DNA from: Bacteroidota bacterium
GTDB lineage: Bacteria; Bacteroidota; Ignavibacteria; Ignavibacteriales; Ignavibacteriaceae
DNA: 52,401 nucleotides
NCBI GenBank assembly: GCA_023433685.1
Contig: JAEYUD010000079.1
Location: forward strand, 1 to 52,401
Reading direction: 5' to 3'
Position numbers and translations under genes: made by a program. Below, in pieces: positions 34,534-43,218 of the stretch (the stretch's first letter is position 1; each line of letters opens with the position of its first letter). Below the pieces are notes generated by a model. The model searched no databases, had not been told where the DNA came from, and saw nothing but the letters and a program-made list of their open reading frames with translations.

Positions 34534-36624
34534 ATGAAAAGATATCTCATTCTTTTCTCATTTTTGCTGATGGGTGTCGGATTTTCACAGAGCTACCCTC
34601 TGCTGACAATTCAGCAATTAACAGCAACACCCGATTCGCTTCTTTCACCGGGTATTGAATATTCAGATTACCTTGGTGATACAGTCAGACTTCAGGGTCT
34701 CATTTTAGTGCGCCCTGTTGTAGATCCTACACTCGATAGAAGAAGGATCATCGCAGCCGGTGGCCGTTGGTATGCCTATGTTCAGGATCCGGCGGGCCAG
34801 CAATTTGGCGGAATCACTGTAATTCAGAATGATACAACCGGAGTAAATCAGAATACGGGATTTGATCTTGTTGATACCGCTCAGGTTTGGGAATTCACTG
34901 CTGTGATCTCCGTCTTCTCAGGCAACACTATTCAAGCCAATTTGCTTGTAAATCCACCTACACCGGTTCAGTTCGTTTCTCAGGCAACCAAGAGACCTGA
35001 CCCGATCGAACTCCCCATGTCAGTGTTCATGGAAAATGGTGTCATTAAACCTGACGGTGAGAAATACGAAGGTATGTATGTTGTTATAAGGAACGTACTT
35101 ACCAGCGACAGAAACAACACTTCCGGCGTTTTCAGATTTAACGATGGTAACGGTAACTACATGACGATGTATGATCAGTCCGGTTACTTTACAAAAAGAG
35201 CGCACAGACTTACAGGTCTTACTGACTATGATGCTCCCGCAGATGGAACATTTCTTGAGTACATCAGAGGCGTTGTGCACACCAGAGCCGATGGTTACTA
35301 CATAGTTCCACTTTACCCTGGTGACATGCAAGTTGGAGCAACTCCACCGAGCATTTCATCCATTACCAGAAATAATGCCTACGTTGCATCGAATGTTCCT
35401 GTTGAAGTTTCATCAAGGATTATCGACCTTGATGGTTTTATTACTTCAGCAAAACTCTTCTACAGGGTTAACATGGGAGGTTACAACGAACTGGCTCTCA
35501 CCAGAAGCACTTCTGATACAAACTCATTTGTTGCCACCATTCCGGGTGTTGCCCAGGATTCAGCCGTGGTTGATTATTTCTTCTGGGCTCAGGATAATGA
35601 AAACAGAGTAACCATGAATCCAGCAGATACTTCACGTAACAGATGGTTTTATCCTGTTCTTAACAGGCCTCTTACCATTCAGGACGTTCAGTACAGTCCC
35701 TATGGATCTGGCTTCAGCGCTTTAAACAACTATAGAGTTACTTTAACCGGTGTTGTTACAGCTGACACTTCTGATATTCCTGGTTTTGGTACAACCGCGC
35801 TAAGAGTTTATATGCAGAACGGTTCAACTCCATGGTCCGGTATTTGGATCAAAGGTTTTGATGCACTCAACCTCAAGAGAGGTGATAATGTTACTGTCAG
35901 CGGTAAAGTATATGAAGACTTTAACGTGACCACTCTCGATTCAGTTACAGCTATCGTTGTGAATTCAACCAATAATCCACTTCCTGCACCTATAGTTGTA
36001 ACAACAGGCACTATCGGAGCTAAAGCCGGTGGAGTTGTTGATGCAGAAAAATATGAGAGTGTTCTCATTAAGTATGTGAATCCAATTATCACCAGAACCA
36101 ATGCGGATATGACAGGAAACTTTGGCGAGATTCTTGTTGATGACAACTCGGGTGCAACCCGTGTTGAACTTCAGGATGGAAATCACCAGTATCATAACAA
36201 CTGGGAACCAAACCTTTCCGGTATCCAGGTTGATTCGCTCGCGAGATTCTCGTCACTTACAGGTGTACTTTATTTTTCATTCTCAAATTACAAACTCACT
36301 CCCAGAAAGGATGACGATTTTGTTGGATACACCACCGGTGTTGAAAACGAAGTGGTTCCTGCTGAGTTTGCCTTGAGACAGAACTATCCCAATCCGTTCA
36401 ATCCATCAACTGCAATCGAGTTCAGCCTGCCAAAAGGCGATAATGTAAAGCTCGAAATATTTGATGTACTCGGAAGGAAAGTTCAGACGATTATAAATGA
36501 ATTTAAAGAAGCCGGTAATTACAAGGTTTACTTTAATGCTTCGGCACTTCCTTCAGGTGTCTACCTGTACAAGATCGACGCGGGTGCTAATTCATCCGTG
36601 AAGAAAATGATTTTGATGAAGTAA
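34534..36624 (+). CDS. Secreted T9SS cargo with two OB-like modules, function unknown
   Basis: 696 residues with a signal peptide (MKRYLILFSFLLMGVGFS). By eye, a beta-barrel (OB-like) module with DTVRLQGLILVRP and a later YIRGVVHTRADGYYIVPL strand covers about 30-265. An Ig-like module with SSRIIDLDGFITSAKLFYRV covers about 270-375. A second OB-like module with YRVTLTGVVTAD and GDNVTVSGKVYED covers about 390-610. The tail starts RQNYPNPFNPSTAIEFSLP and ends SSVKKMILMK, a canonical type A T9SS sorting domain. OB-like modules of this kind can accompany secreted nucleases, but no nuclease motif is visible here. GGAA before the ATG and a 13-base gap tie it to the preceding cargo gene; a strong terminator follows. 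Confidence 0.78.
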   Translation: MKRYLILFSFLLMGVGFSQSYPLLTIQQLTATPDSLLSPGIEYSDYLGDTVRLQGLILVRPVVDPTLDRRRIIAAGGRWYAYVQDPAGQQFGGITVIQNDTTGVNQNTGFDLVDTAQVWEFTAVISVFSGNTIQANLLVNPPTPVQFVSQATKRPDPIELPMSVFMENGVIKPDGEKYEGMYVVIRNVLTSDRNNTSGVFRFNDGNGNYMTMYDQSGYFTKRAHRLTGLTDYDAPADGTFLEYIRGVVHTRADGYYIVPLYPGDMQVGATPPSISSITRNNAYVASNVPVEVSSRIIDLDGFITSAKLFYRVNMGGYNELALTRSTSDTNSFVATIPGVAQDSAVVDYFFWAQDNENRVTMNPADTSRNRWFYPVLNRPLTIQDVQYSPYGSGFSALNNYRVTLTGVVTADTSDIPGFGTTALRVYMQNGSTPWSGIWIKGFDALNLKRGDNVTVSGKVYEDFNVTTLDSVTAIVVNSTNNPLPAPIVVTTGTIGAKAGGVVDAEKYESVLIKYVNPIITRTNADMTGNFGEILVDDNSGATRVELQDGNHQYHNNWEPNLSGIQVDSLARFSSLTGVLYFSFSNYKLTPRKDDDFVGYTTGVENEVVPAEFALRQNYPNPFNPSTAIEFSLPKGDNVKLEIFDVLGRKVQTIINEFKEAGNYKVYFNASALPSGVYLYKIDAGANSSVKKMILMK

Positions 36625-36637
36625 TTTCCTTAACCAA

Positions 36638-36674
36638 AAAGGAGGCTCCTTCAGGAGCCTCCTTTGGATTTTTT
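36638..36674 (+). terminator. Strong terminator immediately before the lipoprotein gene
   Basis: A 12-bp stem (AAAGGAGGCTCC/GGAGCCTCCTTT) with a TTCA loop, then GGA and a T-run that touches the next ATG at 36675. It separates the two T9SS cargo genes from the downstream membrane genes, or lowers their expression. Confidence 0.88.
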
Positions 36675-38231
36675 ATGCAGCTCCGAAAAAAGATTATATT
36701 ATTATTTTTTACATTACCAGTTGTATTTGGTCTTTATTCCTGTAAAGAAAGTCTTACAGGGGTGAGGGTTGAAAACCTTCCGCCCGATACACATCTGTTT
36801 CTTTATCCAGACTCAACGGTAGCACAGCAACCAAGCCGGATCACCGTTAACTGGTGGGGAGATGACCCCGATGGGCTCGTAATTGGTTACTACTTTACTT
36901 GGGATGACCGTACCTGGACATTCACGACAAAGAATGACAGTGCCTTTGCTCTGCAGATCGGCGCTGCTGATACTTCTTACCATTTCAAAGTGAGCGCGGC
37001 GGACAATTCCGGCAATGGTGTTTATGACAACAGTATTGTTCAGAACGGAATTAATTACGGTCCGGAGCCCTTTGTTGACGCCAACAAAAACGGGGTATAT
37101 GACGCGGGCGAAAAGTTTTATGATATCGGCTTGATCGACCCGACACCGGCAGATCTCAAATTTCCGATAAAAAACACCCCTCCAAAAATCGAGTGGGATA
37201 CCCTTACCGTGGTTCCTGCCTCTTCATTACCGGTTATGACCTTCAAGTGGAAGGCTTCTGATCTGGATGGAGACGAATCGATACAGAAGATAAATATTGT
37301 ATTGAACGATACCAACAACACGGCAAATTACGTGGAGTTGAGAGGTTCAACCCGTTTGGTCACACTTCGCGTTCGCGATTTTCAATCTGCCAACCCCGAA
37401 ACAGAAATATTGATAGATGGAGCTGAATTCAATATTTTCCCTGCGAAACTTAAGGGAATGGTGCTGAACGGGTTCAACAAGGTGTATGTTCAGGCAGTCG
37501 ATATCTCAGGGGCCAAAACCCAGTTTATTGAGATGCCGGGAGCAAACAAATCATGGTATGTCAGAAAGCCGGTAGGCAAAATGTTGCTTATCGATGATTA
37601 TACTACATCAGATGACGCCACAGCATTTTATAACAACCAGCTTTCGACCATCCGTGGTGGAACCCTGGCTGGTAAGTTTGATACTCTGAACATTGCCGGC
37701 AGGCAGATTCCGTTTTTCAGTTACAATTTCTATCTTACTCTGAAATTGTTTAACTATGTAGTTTGGTACGCGGATAATAATCCTTCCATCCAGGCTGCTC
37801 AGAACGTGGTTGACAAATATCTTGCCAACGGCGGAAAGATAATGATGTCGATGCAATTTCCAAGAAATCCGGCTCCCGACATTCTTGCATTGAGAGAGTT
37901 TCTACCCGTTGACTCTATTTCAAATTTGGTTACCGTGTTGGCTTCAAATGTTGAGTTTGTGGTTGAATCCGGAAACCCTGCTAATGCAGGATATCCTGTA
38001 TTAAAGTCTTCATCAACAATACTTGGCAATTTCGGGGTGTTCCCGAACAGTACACTTGCCAGACCGATATACCGTTCTTCCGGGTCACAGATTCCGGGAT
38101 ACACCGGGTTTATAAACGGAAACAAAAACTTGTTTTTCATCGGGTTGCCATTGAACAAGCTTAATGGTAACTCAAATGTCAGCCAGCTTTTCGAAAAAGT
38201 GCTTTTCGATGAGTTTGGAATTTCGATATGA
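36675..38231 (+). CDS. Putative lipoprotein with Ig-like domains and a C-terminal GATase-like region
   Basis: 518 residues. The signal ends in the lipobox L-Y-S-C (Cys23). Two Ig/fibronectin-like regions follow (about 35-115 with VNWWGDDPDGLVIGYYFTW; about 165-285 with MTFKWKASDLDGDES), with a D/N-rich calcium-loop-like segment (DANKNGVYDAGE) between them. From about residue 300, GKMLLIDDYTTSDD, YVVWYADN and VDKYLANGGKIMMSMQFP suggest a Rossmann/GATase1-like sheet of the kind seen in surface proteins; no catalytic Cys-His pair was identified. The start sits right after a terminator T-run, with only GGA as ribosome binding site. Its ATGA stop/start overlap with the TonB receptor implies coupled translation and a joint envelope role. 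Confidence 0.7.
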   Translation: MQLRKKIILLFFTLPVVFGLYSCKESLTGVRVENLPPDTHLFLYPDSTVAQQPSRITVNWWGDDPDGLVIGYYFTWDDRTWTFTTKNDSAFALQIGAADTSYHFKVSAADNSGNGVYDNSIVQNGINYGPEPFVDANKNGVYDAGEKFYDIGLIDPTPADLKFPIKNTPPKIEWDTLTVVPASSLPVMTFKWKASDLDGDESIQKINIVLNDTNNTANYVELRGSTRLVTLRVRDFQSANPETEILIDGAEFNIFPAKLKGMVLNGFNKVYVQAVDISGAKTQFIEMPGANKSWYVRKPVGKMLLIDDYTTSDDATAFYNNQLSTIRGGTLAGKFDTLNIAGRQIPFFSYNFYLTLKLFNYVVWYADNNPSIQAAQNVVDKYLANGGKIMMSMQFPRNPAPDILALREFLPVDSISNLVTVLASNVEFVVESGNPANAGYPVLKSSSTILGNFGVFPNSTLARPIYRSSGSQIPGYTGFINGNKNLFFIGLPLNKLNGNSNVSQLFEKVLFDEFGISI

Positions 38232-41053
38232 AGCATGGTGCACGCATGAAACAATTGATATCACTTTTTCTTCTGTTATCTGTTTTTACTGTTTACGCGC
38301 AGAACGGCAGTATTGGTGGGAAGATCGTTGATAAAAAGAACCAGACACCTCTTCCGGGTGTGAACGTCATTCTAAAAGGTACTTATTACGGTGCCGCCAC
38401 AGATGTCGACGGCAATTTTCTGATCAAGAATGTGGCTCCAGGTTCGTACACTGTTGAAATCTCATTCATCGGTTACAAAACCGTCCAGTTTACGGGAACC
38501 AAGGTCACCGCGAATACTAAAACTCCCATTGATGTTAAACTTGAAGAGACTTCTCTTACCCTCACCCAGGATGTTGTTATTATTGGTGACAAACCATTGG
38601 TTGATGTAGAGGAGACTCAAAGCAAGAAAACTGTATCAAGTGAGGATATTGAATTGGCAGTTGTTGAGAATGTTACGGATGTAATTGCTCAACAGGCCGG
38701 TGTTGTTTCCAATGATAATGCCATCCATATCAGAGGTGGCAGATCTTACGAAAATGCTTTTCTTCTTGATGGAATATCTGTCCAGGATCCATTGGCAGGT
38801 ACCGGTTTTGGACTGCAAATCAGTGCCAACTCTCTCGAAGAGGTTGAGGTTATCACTGGCGGATTCAATGCTGAATATGGTCAGGCAACATCAGGTGTTG
38901 TTAACGTTAAAACAAAAGAGGGAAGTGTACAGCGTTATAATGGTTTCCTCTCCTACAAAACCGATAACATCGCTTCTGCCTCTGATCCACATGTGTTCAA
39001 CATTGACATTATGGAGATCAGTCTTTCAGGGCCTGAACCGATCACCAAGTATCTTCTTCCCGCACTCGGAGTTGAAATACCCGGTGAAGTTTCATTCTTT
39101 TCGAACCTGTACCTCGGTTTTTCAAATGGCATAACACAGGGATACTACAAACCAAAGATATCCGCGCTAAATTCATCCACGTTTTTTGGAACGAAATACG
39201 CGCCAAAGCTTGAAAACAGTCTGTATGGACTGGCAAAATTAACCTATAAGGTTACACCTACTTTCAAGATATCATACTCGTTCAACCAGTCTGTATCGAT
39301 TAACCAGAACTCACAGTCACTTCAGTCAAATCTTGAGTATGTTGAACCCAGCCCCGGATATCAGTATGAGTTCCAGAATATCCTTGATAACGCAAACGTT
39401 TTTACTCATAAAAATATCTTTAATACTCTAAGCGTAACACACACGCTGAATACCAAGACATTTTATGAGCTCAAAATTGGCAAATTTCTTACCAATTTAA
39501 GAACCGACGCGAATGGCAAGGACTGGACCCAGTACCGTCAGCCGAAAGACATTCCCAACTTCCCGGTTGAGTATTACAATCTCGGTAGAGATACTGTTGG
39601 TGTGATTCCCGGTGACGGATTCTGGGATGTTGGTAATCCGTACACATGGCATGACCATTATCTGGATGAACTTTCAATCGCCGGGGATCTTACGAGTTTC
39701 TTTGATGAAAAGAACAAGTTCAAAGCCGGATTCAAGCTTCAGTTTCAGGAGATGCAGGTTGTTGATATCTATCAGCCATGGGTTGGAGCACTGGGTCTGA
39801 ACAACGATATCTACAAAGTTCATCCGATGATCGGCGCAATGTATGCTCAGGATAACATCAACTTCGGTGGCATGATCCTTAATTTCGGATTGCGATTCGA
39901 TTTTTGGTTCCCCGGTAAATACGTTGATGACGCTGTGAAAAACCCGGATGTTATTACCATTCCTGACGAAGTAAGAGCGAATTATTACGACGACAGTTAT
40001 AAATTTTTCGGAGACAGGTACTTCAAGGCAAGGCTTAGCCCAAGACTTGGTATCTCCCACCCGATCACCAATTCGCAGACATTGTTTTTCTCTTATGGTC
40101 ATTTCAGTAAATGGCCCAAACCGCAATTTGTTTACGCGAAGCTCGACCCATACAACTCGCAGTCTTCATTTCAGAGATTTGGTAATCCGAATCTGAAACC
40201 TGAAACTACTGTTGCTTATGAACTTGGCGTGAAGTCACAGTTCACAGATGACGATGTTCTTACAATTACCGCGTACTACAAAGATATTTTCGATTACATC
40301 AGTACAAGAACTGCGAAGATATCGAGTCCGAGGTTCGCGACCCAGAGATTCACAACCTACGTTAATGCTGACTATGCCCGTTCCCGTGGTCTGGAATTTG
40401 AATACCAGAAACGAATAGGGAAGTGGTTCAGAGCAAACGCCGTTTTCTCATATTCTGAAGTAACAGGTAAAAGTTCGTCATCTGACGAAGGTGTTCTGAT
40501 CGCTCAAGGTACTCTTGAAGAGTCGATTAAAGAACAGTATATGGCCTGGGACAGACCAATAACTGCTACTCTTACAACAAATTTCTATGTTGCCCCGGGA
40601 GAAGCTCTGTTCGACTTTGGTAACGGTATTCTCGACGATTACAACCTCAACTTAAGGTTCTTTTATCAATCAGGTAAAAGATACACTCCTGCAGTCTTTA
40701 CCGGAAGTTATGAAACTGATGGAAGACCTCAGTATGAGTTTGTCAGAGGTGAGCGATACACGGCTATCGGAGATAACTGGTTTTATATTGATGCCAACTT
40801 TGAAAAGTACATCAAGATCGGAACTTTCCGTTTCAGTGTATTCCTCGAAGTGAACAACATTCTTGATACTCAAAACTCGGCTATTATCAACCCGGCGACA
40901 GGGAAAGCCTATGAATACGGTGATCCGACTCCAGGATCCTGGAACGATCCATTATATCCGGATCTGCAGGCTCCGTTGAGTCCCTATCCATATAACCCTG
41001 CAAGATATTTAACCAGACGCAACGTTAAACTTGGTGTAAGCTTTAAGTTCTAA
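38228..41053 (+). CDS. TonB-dependent outer-membrane receptor with carboxypeptidase-regulatory-like domain
   Basis: 941 residues. The start overlaps the previous stop (ATGA); an ATG at 38246 is an alternative that gives the same signal peptide (MKQLISLFLLLSVFTVYA). Residues about 26-107 form a carboxypeptidase-regulatory-like beta-sandwich (GSIGGKIVDKKNQTPLPGVN). The plug domain follows (about 130-230) with HIRGGRSYENAFLLDGISVQ and GGFNAEYGQATSGVVNVKT. The rest is a long beta-barrel closing with a terminal aromatic residue. It imports or exports a bulky ligand across the outer membrane with TonB energy. No SusD-like partner is present; instead a PorV-family gene follows by one base. The ligand is unknown. 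Confidence 0.92.
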   Translation: MKHGARMKQLISLFLLLSVFTVYAQNGSIGGKIVDKKNQTPLPGVNVILKGTYYGAATDVDGNFLIKNVAPGSYTVEISFIGYKTVQFTGTKVTANTKTPIDVKLEETSLTLTQDVVIIGDKPLVDVEETQSKKTVSSEDIELAVVENVTDVIAQQAGVVSNDNAIHIRGGRSYENAFLLDGISVQDPLAGTGFGLQISANSLEEVEVITGGFNAEYGQATSGVVNVKTKEGSVQRYNGFLSYKTDNIASASDPHVFNIDIMEISLSGPEPITKYLLPALGVEIPGEVSFFSNLYLGFSNGITQGYYKPKISALNSSTFFGTKYAPKLENSLYGLAKLTYKVTPTFKISYSFNQSVSINQNSQSLQSNLEYVEPSPGYQYEFQNILDNANVFTHKNIFNTLSVTHTLNTKTFYELKIGKFLTNLRTDANGKDWTQYRQPKDIPNFPVEYYNLGRDTVGVIPGDGFWDVGNPYTWHDHYLDELSIAGDLTSFFDEKNKFKAGFKLQFQEMQVVDIYQPWVGALGLNNDIYKVHPMIGAMYAQDNINFGGMILNFGLRFDFWFPGKYVDDAVKNPDVITIPDEVRANYYDDSYKFFGDRYFKARLSPRLGISHPITNSQTLFFSYGHFSKWPKPQFVYAKLDPYNSQSSFQRFGNPNLKPETTVAYELGVKSQFTDDDVLTITAYYKDIFDYISTRTAKISSPRFATQRFTTYVNADYARSRGLEFEYQKRIGKWFRANAVFSYSEVTGKSSSSDEGVLIAQGTLEESIKEQYMAWDRPITATLTTNFYVAPGEALFDFGNGILDDYNLNLRFFYQSGKRYTPAVFTGSYETDGRPQYEFVRGERYTAIGDNWFYIDANFEKYIKIGTFRFSVFLEVNNILDTQNSAIINPATGKAYEYGDPTPGSWNDPLYPDLQAPLSPYPYNPARYLTRRNVKLGVSFKF

Positions 41054-41054
41054 A

Positions 41055-42044
41055 ATGAAAAAAATTCTATTTCTCTTTGCAATATTGATAACCGGTCAGT
41101 CATTTGGGCAGCTTTTTCCTGTTCTTGGAGGGCAACGCGCCGGAATTTCCGCCGCTCAGTTCCTTAAAATCGGAGTTGGTGGAAGGGCTTCAGCCATGGG
41201 TGACGCATTCGTGGCTGTAGGCAATGACGCCAGTGCGCTTTACTGGAACCCGGCAGCGCTCGTACAATTTGGCGACAATCAGGTGATCTTTTCACATAAC
41301 AGTTGGTTGGTCGATGTTAAACACAACTTTGCGGGTGGTGTGTATCATATAACACCTGACGACGCGGTTGGTGTATCACTGACAATGCTTTCGGCCGGGG
41401 ACATGAAAGTCACCACTGAGTTCGCGCCTTTTGGTACCGGTGAATATTTTACTTTTTCTGATCTGGCAGTCTCGTTGAGCTACTCCAGAAAGATGACTGA
41501 TAAATTCAGTTTTGGCGCCACAGTAAAATATATGGAAGAAACCCTCGACAAGTTGAAAATGAGGGGAGTGCTTCTTGATTTCGGTACATACTACTGGACA
41601 GGTCTGGGTTCCACCAGGTTTGCGGTAGCATTTTCGAATTTCGGAAATCAACTCGCTCCTGACGGTGACGTGGTTCTCGTAGGCGGACGTAAAAACTCCA
41701 ACTGGCAGGAATTTTCACCACCGACCATGTTCAGATTGGGATTTGCATTTGAACCTTATGAAACCGAACATCATAAAGTTACCACTTCGATACAGTTGAA
41801 CCATCCAAATGACAATAGTGAAAATCTGTCACTTGGCGCTGAATATACATTTAAGGAGCCGGCAACAGGGCTTTCATTCCTGTTAAGAGGTGGCTACAAA
41901 ATAAATGTCGAGGAGCAAAATTACAGTTTCGGTGCCGGTTTGAATCTGCCCATATCCATGGCGCGATTCACATTTGATTATGCTCTCGTTAATTTCGAGA
42001 GATTGGGTGCCGTTCACAGACTTTCGATCATTCTGGGGATATAA
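41055..42044 (+). CDS. PorV/PorQ-family outer-membrane protein
   Basis: 329 residues with a signal peptide (MKKILFLFAILITGQSFG). The N-terminal signature AQFLKIGVGGRASAMGDAFV followed by GNDASALYWNPAALVQ is that of PorV/PorQ-type proteins, a FadL-like 14-strand barrel family. In Porphyromonas gingivalis, PorV shuttles T9SS cargo from the translocon to the sortase-like PorU. This gene starts one base after the TonB receptor and lies downstream of two T9SS cargo genes, so a role in handling those cargos is a reasonable inference. It could instead be a porin paralogue. The next gene starts one base after its stop. Confidence 0.85.
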   Translation: MKKILFLFAILITGQSFGQLFPVLGGQRAGISAAQFLKIGVGGRASAMGDAFVAVGNDASALYWNPAALVQFGDNQVIFSHNSWLVDVKHNFAGGVYHITPDDAVGVSLTMLSAGDMKVTTEFAPFGTGEYFTFSDLAVSLSYSRKMTDKFSFGATVKYMEETLDKLKMRGVLLDFGTYYWTGLGSTRFAVAFSNFGNQLAPDGDVVLVGGRKNSNWQEFSPPTMFRLGFAFEPYETEHHKVTTSIQLNHPNDNSENLSLGAEYTFKEPATGLSFLLRGGYKINVEEQNYSFGAGLNLPISMARFTFDYALVNFERLGAVHRLSIILGI

Positions 42045-42045
42045 C

Positions 42046-43119
42046 ATGAAAAGACTTGGATTCCTTTCAATATTATCACTTTTGTTCTTCTCCGGATGTG
42101 GCGAGAAGTTCGACCTCAGCGTATTTGATTCCCAAAAAACGGGCGGAAATGTTGGTGGTGACACTGTTTATGTTAAGCTCACTCCTGAATGGGGCGGATT
42201 CAACAATCCTACCGACATAATTATCGGTAAAGACTATTTCATATACCTTACTGATACAGATAACAACAGAGTGGTTATGCTGAATCAGAATGGAGATGTT
42301 TTAAGTACTTTGACCCTTTCAAAACCTGTTAAGATTGAGCAGGATTATCAGTTAAATCTTATAGTTGTCGCGAGGTTTGACACAGTTGTTAACAATGTCC
42401 CTACTTCGGCAAGTGCTGTCTACAAAGTGGACATGGTAGCCGGCGGTCATAATCTCGGTGCAGCACCCGTTACCAGGATACTTCCAAGACCCGGTACAGG
42501 TGTTTCTGCCTCTGATCTGAGGATCACCTATACTGGTGTCTCCGTCTTCTACAACAATTCTTTTTACATTAGCCGTACCGGTCCGAATAACACAAGTGTT
42601 GTCGACCCTGATAATTCAATTCTTTCTTTCCAGAAATCTTCAGCAGGCAGGGATTCACTTATAGGTCGTCTTCCTGTTATTGACCCGAATGGTACAGGTA
42701 TCCTATCTGCCAACGGAATCTCGTCGCTTGTCGGTTTTGACAAACGAAACATTGATTTTATACTTACTCTCAAAGGTGACAACAGTTTCAGGGTTCAGTG
42801 GCTTACTTATGTTATAAGTACTATCGGTGATCAGTATGAACTGAAACTTTCACCACAGGGTGGTTCGGATCTGATGCAGATCAACAAATTTACAGAACCA
42901 TCAGATGTGACGATCGACCGTTCCGGTAACATTTATGTTGCGGATATTGCCAAAGATTCCATCTATCGATTCAACCAGTTTGGTGGTATTCTCCAGAGGC
43001 TTGGTGGAGTTCAGAATTTTGTAAAACCTGCAGGTGTAGCGCACTACGACAAGATACTTTATGTGGTTGACAAGACTAACGGAAAAGTTGTACGATTCCG
43101 TCTGTCAACAGACACTTGA
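42046..43119 (+). CDS. Putative lipoprotein with NHL-like beta-propeller
   Basis: 357 residues from the ATG at 42046, just after the PorV-like stop. The frame is open further upstream within that gene, but this start gives a lipoprotein signal (MKRLGFLSILSLLFFSGC, Cys18). Repeats of the form PTDIIIGKDYFIYLTDTDNN (near 55) and PSDVTIDRSGNIYVADIAKD (near 285), each leading to an arginine/valine-rich strand, resemble NHL propeller blades, which usually bind protein or sugar. It closes the six-gene envelope run. Function is unknown. Confidence 0.75.
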   Translation: MKRLGFLSILSLLFFSGCGEKFDLSVFDSQKTGGNVGGDTVYVKLTPEWGGFNNPTDIIIGKDYFIYLTDTDNNRVVMLNQNGDVLSTLTLSKPVKIEQDYQLNLIVVARFDTVVNNVPTSASAVYKVDMVAGGHNLGAAPVTRILPRPGTGVSASDLRITYTGVSVFYNNSFYISRTGPNNTSVVDPDNSILSFQKSSAGRDSLIGRLPVIDPNGTGILSANGISSLVGFDKRNIDFILTLKGDNSFRVQWLTYVISTIGDQYELKLSPQGGSDLMQINKFTEPSDVTIDRSGNIYVADIAKDSIYRFNQFGGILQRLGGVQNFVKPAGVAHYDKILYVVDKTNGKVVRFRLSTDT

Positions 43120-43156
43120 TTTTGTGCTTAACTCCTCTTTAGGTAGCTATTTACAG

Positions 43157-43188
43157 ATTGATAAAGAGCTAAAAAAGTAGTAGATTTG
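43157..43188 (+). promoter_or_regulatory. Bacteroidota-type promoter upstream of atpD
   Basis: TTG at 43158-43160 and TAGATTTG at 43181-43188 are separated by 20 bases. This fits the TTTG-N(19-21)-TAnnTTTG promoter of Bacteroidota, with one mismatch in the -33 box (ATTG). It lies 30 bases before the atpD ATG, which is preceded by AAGGAAG. Confidence 0.55.
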
Positions 43189-43218
43189 TAGCTTGAATTT
43201 TAAAAAATAAGGAAGAAA

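Noticed and set aside
39674..40126. A 150-residue minus-strand frame opposite the TonB receptor
   Set aside because: Antisense to a continuous, well-supported barrel-coding region; no independent signals.
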